DNA from: Geosiphon pyriformis
Lineage: Eukaryota; Glomeromycota; Glomeromycetes; Archaeosporales; Geosiphonaceae
Assembly: GCA_016748015.1 (NCBI GenBank)
Contig: JAAOMT010000436.1
Span: forward strand, 2,129,037-2,193,036
Direction: 5' to 3'
DNA length: 64,000 nucleotides
Position 1 is the first letter of the stretch. The number at the start of each line of letters is the position of its first letter. The notes beneath the pieces are model-generated. The model made no database searches. It worked only from the letters and a program-made list of their open reading frames with translations, and had not been told where the DNA came from. This document shows positions 59,130 through 64,000 of this stretch, piece by piece. The position numbers were made by a program, and so were the translations under genes.

Positions 59130-59252
59130 AGTTTTACGAGTAAAGCCCAATTGCTATCTAATACATAGAACCAAACTAAGTAAAACCAACTAAATACAGC
59201 TCATATACAGACTACATGTGGCCAGCCACTCAGGCCAGACAAGACAACACTA
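59130..59252 (-). repeat. Shared LINE 3' tail, copy 9
   Basis: On the RNA strand TGTCTGGCC (from 59241 to 59233) pairs with GGCTGGCCA (from 59227 to 59219), 8 of 9 including two G-U pairs. The distal part reads TAGTTTGGTTCTATGTATT and ends GGGCTTTACTCGTAAAA. Confidence 0.85.
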
Positions 59253-61310
59253 TACACTTATGGTAACAAAAGCATCACCACTCAAATCAGAGAAAAAATG
59301 ACACAATTTGCATCTACCAAACCTAACAGCAAAAAATTCTATAACACCAAGCATATGGACAATACTAGCTGATAACGTAAAAATTACACTGCTGGACAAG
59401 CCAGAAACCACACCATTATCCCCAACCAATTCAGCCTTTTCCATTTCCACTCTATGCTTGGCCCTAATAGTCCATATTCAAGTGTACTGTAACTCTACCA
59501 CAAATCTGATGTATTCCACAAGGGTTTGAGTAGCTTTCTTTTTCCTCTCAAAAACTGAAACAGCTTTGGCATACCAATCTCTCATTACAAAATCTTTGCA
59601 TATTGCCATATAAAAACTCACATTCAAAAAACATGACAAGAGCAAGAGCAAAATAGCAAATGGAGATGAATGTGAAAGACCAGATATTGACATCTATTTT
59701 TCAGCAGCTTCGACCAAAATGTCTTTGCAGAGACCAAAGTTACCAGAACAAATGAAAACATAATCAGAAAACTCCATCTCATCACACAGCAAACACAAAA
59801 CACCATGCTAACTTCTGTTATACAACTTTTTTCTAACTGCAACTGACAGCTGCTTATATACAGCCTTCATTAAATATGTGTGTAAATTAACTGACTTCCT
59901 ATTGGTGAATTCAGAAAGCATGTGTGAATTAAGATGCCAAATTGTCACAGTAGCATCCCAATCTATTTCCTTAATTATAAAATCTGGAACTATATCAAAA
60001 CCCAGATATGGCAGTTTTTTCAGCAACTAGAAACCTCTTCTGGATTTTAACTGGCAAAGAAAAAAAGGAGAAAATAGTCTCATTAGCCAGTGTTTTAGCC
60101 CTTATGTTGCCCAATACATCTGAATGTTCTTTAACCTTAACCCACTTAATTGAAATATTCTTGTCTTTAAGGAGATTGACTATTTGCAGTCTTTCGATCC
60201 AACATTGGTTATGAAAGTCAAGTGTAGACAAAAAAGCCTCAGAAATGTAGGCATCAATTACAGATTGACTATTCGAATACAAAACCACTAAGCATAAAGA
60301 TGGAACACACTCCAAAGCCAACATCACAGCTTGCAGTTCAATTAAAGTAGAAGACAAAAGTCCAGTGACCTTAACTCCAATGCCTATGTTTGCAGCCAAA
60401 AAGTATGCAGCTGCTCCACCTGCTGTCTCAACAGAACCAGCACATCTCAAGGACCTATCTGTATAAATCTCAATACAATTAGACCACATCTCCAGTAGAC
60501 TATCATGAACTTTAGAGAACTTATCAGAATCCAAAACACTCAGCACATTCTCCTTAGTAGCAGTAGCAGTCCTGACCCCCAAAGAAATAGAATTGTTCAT
60601 AAAATTAGATGTCAAAGAAAACCAGTAAGGCACAGGGCCTCTTGGGTCCAATTGCTTCCAATGCCAAAATGTTTTCCAGTTCATTACTTTTCCTTTCTTG
60701 TTAAGAATTCTGTTACCAAAAGCAACACCAAAACACTTCAATGAAAAAACGGATCTGTAATACAAAGACTGACCCAGAATACCAGACATCAGAAAATCAC
60801 TGGACTCATGAAAAGCACAAGGTAAATTGTTTGCTAAAAATAATTCATTTTCCAAAAAAATTTTCACCACTTCTGCCAAAAAATTGTTTATAGAACTAAT
60901 ATGCAACCTAATAAAAAATTGCAAAGGATTTAGAGGAGACCATCCCAGAACTTGCAAATTCAAAAACCTATGATCAAATAAACGTTCAAAAATGCCATGG
61001 CCATTAGAAAATGAAATCAGTGACACCAGCTTTTTTTCAGACTGCACTTGCTCAAAGGGCTTCAAACCATATAAAGAAAGGTAATGCAAGATCTTACTGG
61101 GAAAGTCATATGGTAAACCAGCTTTGACTTTAAGACTTTTTCTAATCATAATATTCCACTTATAACATATATCTAACATAACAAAACTGAACTGTGTACG
61201 ATAGCTAATAATGGATTGCAAAACTGCCGAAACCAAATAACAGAATTGTTTATTCATAATAGCTTTTCTTAACACTAAATTAGAAAAAAACCTAGGGGCA
61301 TTAGCTCTAT
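59250..61310 (-). pseudogene. LINE-I ORF2 C-terminal remnant (RT thumb, RNase H)
   Basis: It starts abruptly at RFFSNLVLRKAIMNKQF (about 61300), directly after ORF1 sequence. It continues through the connection domain to RNase H: IYTDRSLRCAGS near 60470, LIELQAVMLALE near 60350, YSNSQSVIDA near 60270 (catalytic Asp to Asn) and VKEHSDVLGNIRAKTLA near 60130. The zinc motif near 59780 reads CVCCVMRWSFLIMFSF after a frame break. Stop TAG at 59252-59250. It cannot encode a working RT because the catalytic core is gone. Confidence 0.85.
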
Positions 61311-62861
61311 ACTATTTAATCTACACACAATATCTGACACCCGATTAGCTAGTAATTCTAAGGAATGTTCTAATAAAGCTAGATAATCATTGATTAAGAA
61401 TTCATTTTAAACAACTGACATGCTTTTCTTAATACTTGAAGAACCAGAAGGAGGAGAACCAGACCCAAAACCAGAGTCGAAATAAGGACTGCTAGAAGAA
61501 GAAGCAAGTGAAACCGCTTGTGCCCAAGATTTGCCACCAAAAGCAGCAGATTTAAAAATAGAAATACTTTTTTTAGTGTATAATTTTACCAGCTGGAGAT
61601 GATGGTCTTCTAAAAAAACTCTTTTAACAGATCTTGAAGGCTTAGAAATGGGCAGAGTTGGTGTATTACACTCCAGAGCAGAATGGCCAAAATGCTCACA
61701 TTTTTCACAGCAAACCAAGTCCAATCTAGTCCAAGATAATTTAACATTACCAAATATTGGCTCAGTGTGATAAACAGACTCCAAATCCTCCCCAGATTTG
61801 AAACCAACTACAGCACAGCATACCCAGTTGCCAGAATTCATTGAGCAATTAATGACACAGGTTTTCCCACCAGCCCCATCCAAAAAAGTGCCCAAATTAT
61901 GAGCAGTTGTTCCCACTAGTAAAGTAAACAGCAATGCTCTGAACCTATCTTTTAACACTCAAGTCTTATGATCACTCACAGTTATGGCCACACACACCAA
62001 ATCTTTACCAATCAAAAAAGACCATTTAGCAGCCAATTGCTTAGTCTGATCTAATTCAGCAAATTCCACCACAGTCTTTTGCCATAATCCAATAAGTTGA
62101 ATTTTGATTGACTTAATTTCACCAAACTCAGCCAGAGCAGTGACGATTATTTTCTTTGGTGTGTTCATGGGAATTTTTTTGATGACTACAGCCCAATCTA
62201 AACAGATTTCTTGTTTCTTAAGATTACTGTTTACATCAATCTCTTTTTCTCTGGCCAATGATGCAGCCTTAATTATGCTCTCCTCAGAAGTAAACATAGA
62301 TCTGATGATTTTCTCAAATTTTGAGAGGGTAGTGGCCCCCCCAAAACCATTGACTAAAGAAAAAATTTTTCTGATAAATTGAGTCTTTGCCATTGCTGAT
62401 TTTCTCTCCACAGCACTAAGATTGATATCAAGCACAAAAAACTTCTTGATAGATATTTCAACTTGAGTTTTGACAATTTTTGAATCAACTCATTTTTTTT
62501 TAAGAGAGATTTTAAGAGAGAAAGGAAGGGGTCTATTATTTTCATCTATGTCATAATTAATTGAGCCAAGAAGAGAGCCACAGATCAGGTTGGTAATTAC
62601 TTTTTTAGCTTTAGAGGTGTTTGTTACCAAACCAAGAAAAGAATCATTGCCAGCACCAAAAAAAATATAATCATCCCTATTATTACCAGACACACTGTTC
62701 ATATCCAAATACACATCATGACTAGGAACAGGTTTGATCAAAGAAATATCTTTTTCATCTTCAGAATGCTTGACATTACCAACAAAAACCCTTTTCTTCT
62801 GAGAGAAAAAACCTCCAACAAGACCATGAAAAACCTCTATGGACGTTTTTTTTTTAGACAT
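61311..62861 (-). pseudogene. LINE-I ORF1: best-preserved ORF1 with intact CCHC knuckle
   Basis: Minus-strand ATG at 62861 (MSKKKTSIEVFHGLVGG). One frame runs to about 61311 with three stops (about 62489 and 61959, both TGA, and one TAA near 61404). Blocks: FFVLDINLSAVERKSAMAK near 62440; an RRM-like DWAVVIKKIPMN near 62190 with FGEIKSIKIQLIGLW; FRALLFTLLVGTTAHNLG near 61940; an intact zinc knuckle CEKCEHFGHSALEC near 61710 (CX2CX4HX4C); FGGKSWAQAVSLA near 61530; a Gly/Ser-rich linker; and the start of the helical part (YLALLEHSLELLANRVSD) up to IELMP at the deletion point. It gives the best view of the ORF1 N-terminus. Confidence 0.85.
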
Positions 62862-63005
62862 AGTACTACTTAAAGCAGCAGCCAGGTTTACTACAAAAGG
62901 ATTATTTGATTAAGAAATGTTTACAAGAGATAGCAAGAAAAAATAAAAACTTCTTTTTTAAAAAATGCTTTTTGAGGTTTTTTGGAAGTAAGAGAGAAAA
63001 AAGTT

Positions 63006-63840
63006 TTTTTTTTTTTTGAATGTTTGTTTTGTTTTTAATTTTTTTTGTTTCTTATTTTTAATTTAAATATAATTATATATTTAATAATAAAAGTTTTTAT
63101 AATAATATAATATAAATTATTAATAATTATTTAATTATTTAAAATATATTAATTAATTATTTGTTTTATATAAAAAATTACAATATATATTATAAAAATT
63201 AGCATTAAAATTAGATAAAAAAATTATAATATCAAAATTAATTAATAATATTAATTAACAATAAAAAAAATAAAAGATTAGCAATTAGCTTAATTATAAC
63301 AAAATTATAATACAATTTAATTAAATATCTAAATTAAATACAAAATTATGACAAATTAAAAAAATTAATAAAAATTAATAATTATTGTATATAAGTTGAT
63401 AATAACAAACTTTATTATGTTTTAGTATTTTTGTACAAAATTTTAAATTTACAATTATGTTTTAAAAATAGTTATCAAAAAATGCAATTAATTAATTTGT
63501 TTTAATTATATTATGTAAATTTAAGATAATTTAGCTATATATACAATTTTTTATAAGTTAAAGAAAACATTTACTATAGTTTTATAGTAAACAATAAATA
63601 CTTTTTTTTTTTTTATACCTTATCTTTTTTTATGTTTTAAAGTTTTTTCATCTTTGTATATGCATATTTTATTAAAAGCAATTAGCTCATTTTTTTATCA
63701 TATTACAAGAGAAATTATTTTATTATGATATTACTTAAATTAATAAAGTTATACAAAAAATATTGTGTTCTAAATATATATTAATTAAACATTACAAATA
63801 AAATTATCTCTAATTTATGTTTACCATTTTTTTTCTTAAA
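63006..63840. other. AT-rich spacer without genes
   Basis: Almost pure A/T beyond the 5' end of LINE-I. No ORF or repeat family is recognised. Confidence 0.6.
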
Positions 63841-64000
63841 TTTGGCATTTAAAAACCACGACTAATTGAAAAAATTCTGGTCGGCTTTAATAATCTAATC
63901 AAACATAATTTTATGAACTAAATTAATTTCAGTCATGTGGACGATGCCGCACACCCATTATGAAAGCTGCAATATTAGATGGAAGCTTAAATTCCCAAGA
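63841..64000. other. Return to normal composition; possible edge of a host gene
   Basis: CpG reappears (GGTCGG, GGACGATGCCGC). TTAATTTCAG at 63930-63939 looks like a 3' splice site, and the frame after it is open to the window end (SCGRCRTPIMKAAILDG, with a CxxC). The piece is too short to identify. Confidence 0.25.

Larger units (their letters stand above)
59130..63005 (-). mobile_element. LINE-I: minus-strand LINE with large internal deletion
   Basis: It has both ends: a 5' UTR (63005-62862, with a CTCTCTTACTTCC block as in LINE-D) and the 3' tail (59130-59252). Only about 3.9 kb lies between, against 6.8 kb in LINE-D. The ORF1 C-terminus, endonuclease and most of RT are missing. The remaining sequence is among the least AT-decayed in the window. 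Confidence 0.85.

Noticed and set aside
60505-60744. Open plus-strand frame of 79 codons
   Set aside because: Antisense shadow of the LINE-I ORF2 region before RNase H.
1-64000. Alternative genetic code with TGA read as Trp
   Set aside because: Many TGA codons fall at Trp positions, but TAG and TAA also replace Trp and Gln at equivalent sites, and the two host genes have no internal TGA. Mutation explains it better.

Overview
The window looks like nuclear DNA of an arbuscular mycorrhizal fungus (Glomeromycotina, Rhizophagus- or Gigaspora-like). The reasons are very AT-rich DNA, one compact island of two intron/zinc-finger-type fungal genes, and a dense load of decayed retrotransposons. Taxonomy is inferred from composition and gene style only. 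No rRNA, CRISPR or bacterial-type operon was seen. CpG is scarce in the transposons but common in the gene island (about 33.2-36.6 kb).

Layout: (1) 1-33.3 kb carries a mostly head-to-tail series of LINEs on the + strand: A (5'-truncated), B (complete but decayed), C (3'-truncated), then a decayed hAT DNA transposon, a minus-strand LINE scrap, D (complete, best preserved + copy), and two elements, E and F, that have an ORF1-type gene but no reverse transcriptase. (2) 33.3-36.6 kb is the host island: an NDUFAF4-like complex I assembly factor on the minus strand and, divergently, a MYND/MSS51-like zinc-finger protein. (3) 38.5-45.3 kb is a fourth LINE with an ORF1 region, G (complete but very decayed). 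It is followed tail-to-tail by H (minus strand, ORF2 only). (4) 49.8-58.1 kb holds a relatively young Ty3/gypsy LTR retrotransposon inserted inside an older, AT-decayed solo LTR of its own family. (5) 58.4-63.0 kb holds a short fragment with the LINE tail (element J), tail-to-tail with I, a minus-strand LINE whose ORF1 is joined to the thumb of RT by a large internal deletion.

How it fits together: the autonomous LINEs encode ORF1 (RRM-like fold plus CCHC knuckle plus C-terminal helical part) and ORF2 (APE endonuclease, RT, RNase H, C-terminal zinc motif). The two ORFs are joined by an overlapping stop/start. All nine element 3' ends, whatever ORF lies upstream, share one roughly 110-140 bp tail. 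It begins at the ORF stop codon, carries a stem-loop about 10 nt downstream, and ends in CTC(A/G)TTAAA-like sequence plus A-rich DNA. Base changes in the stem are compensatory between copies. The ORF1-only elements E and F and fragment J therefore look like non-autonomous partners that use the same RT through a shared RNA recognition tail. This is the most interesting system in the window. The gypsy element shows a canonical UUUAAAC -1 frameshift site directly before the gag stop, and an unrecognised ORF after integrase. In-frame stops in the LINEs arise almost only from Trp and Gln codons, which points to directional C-to-T decay.
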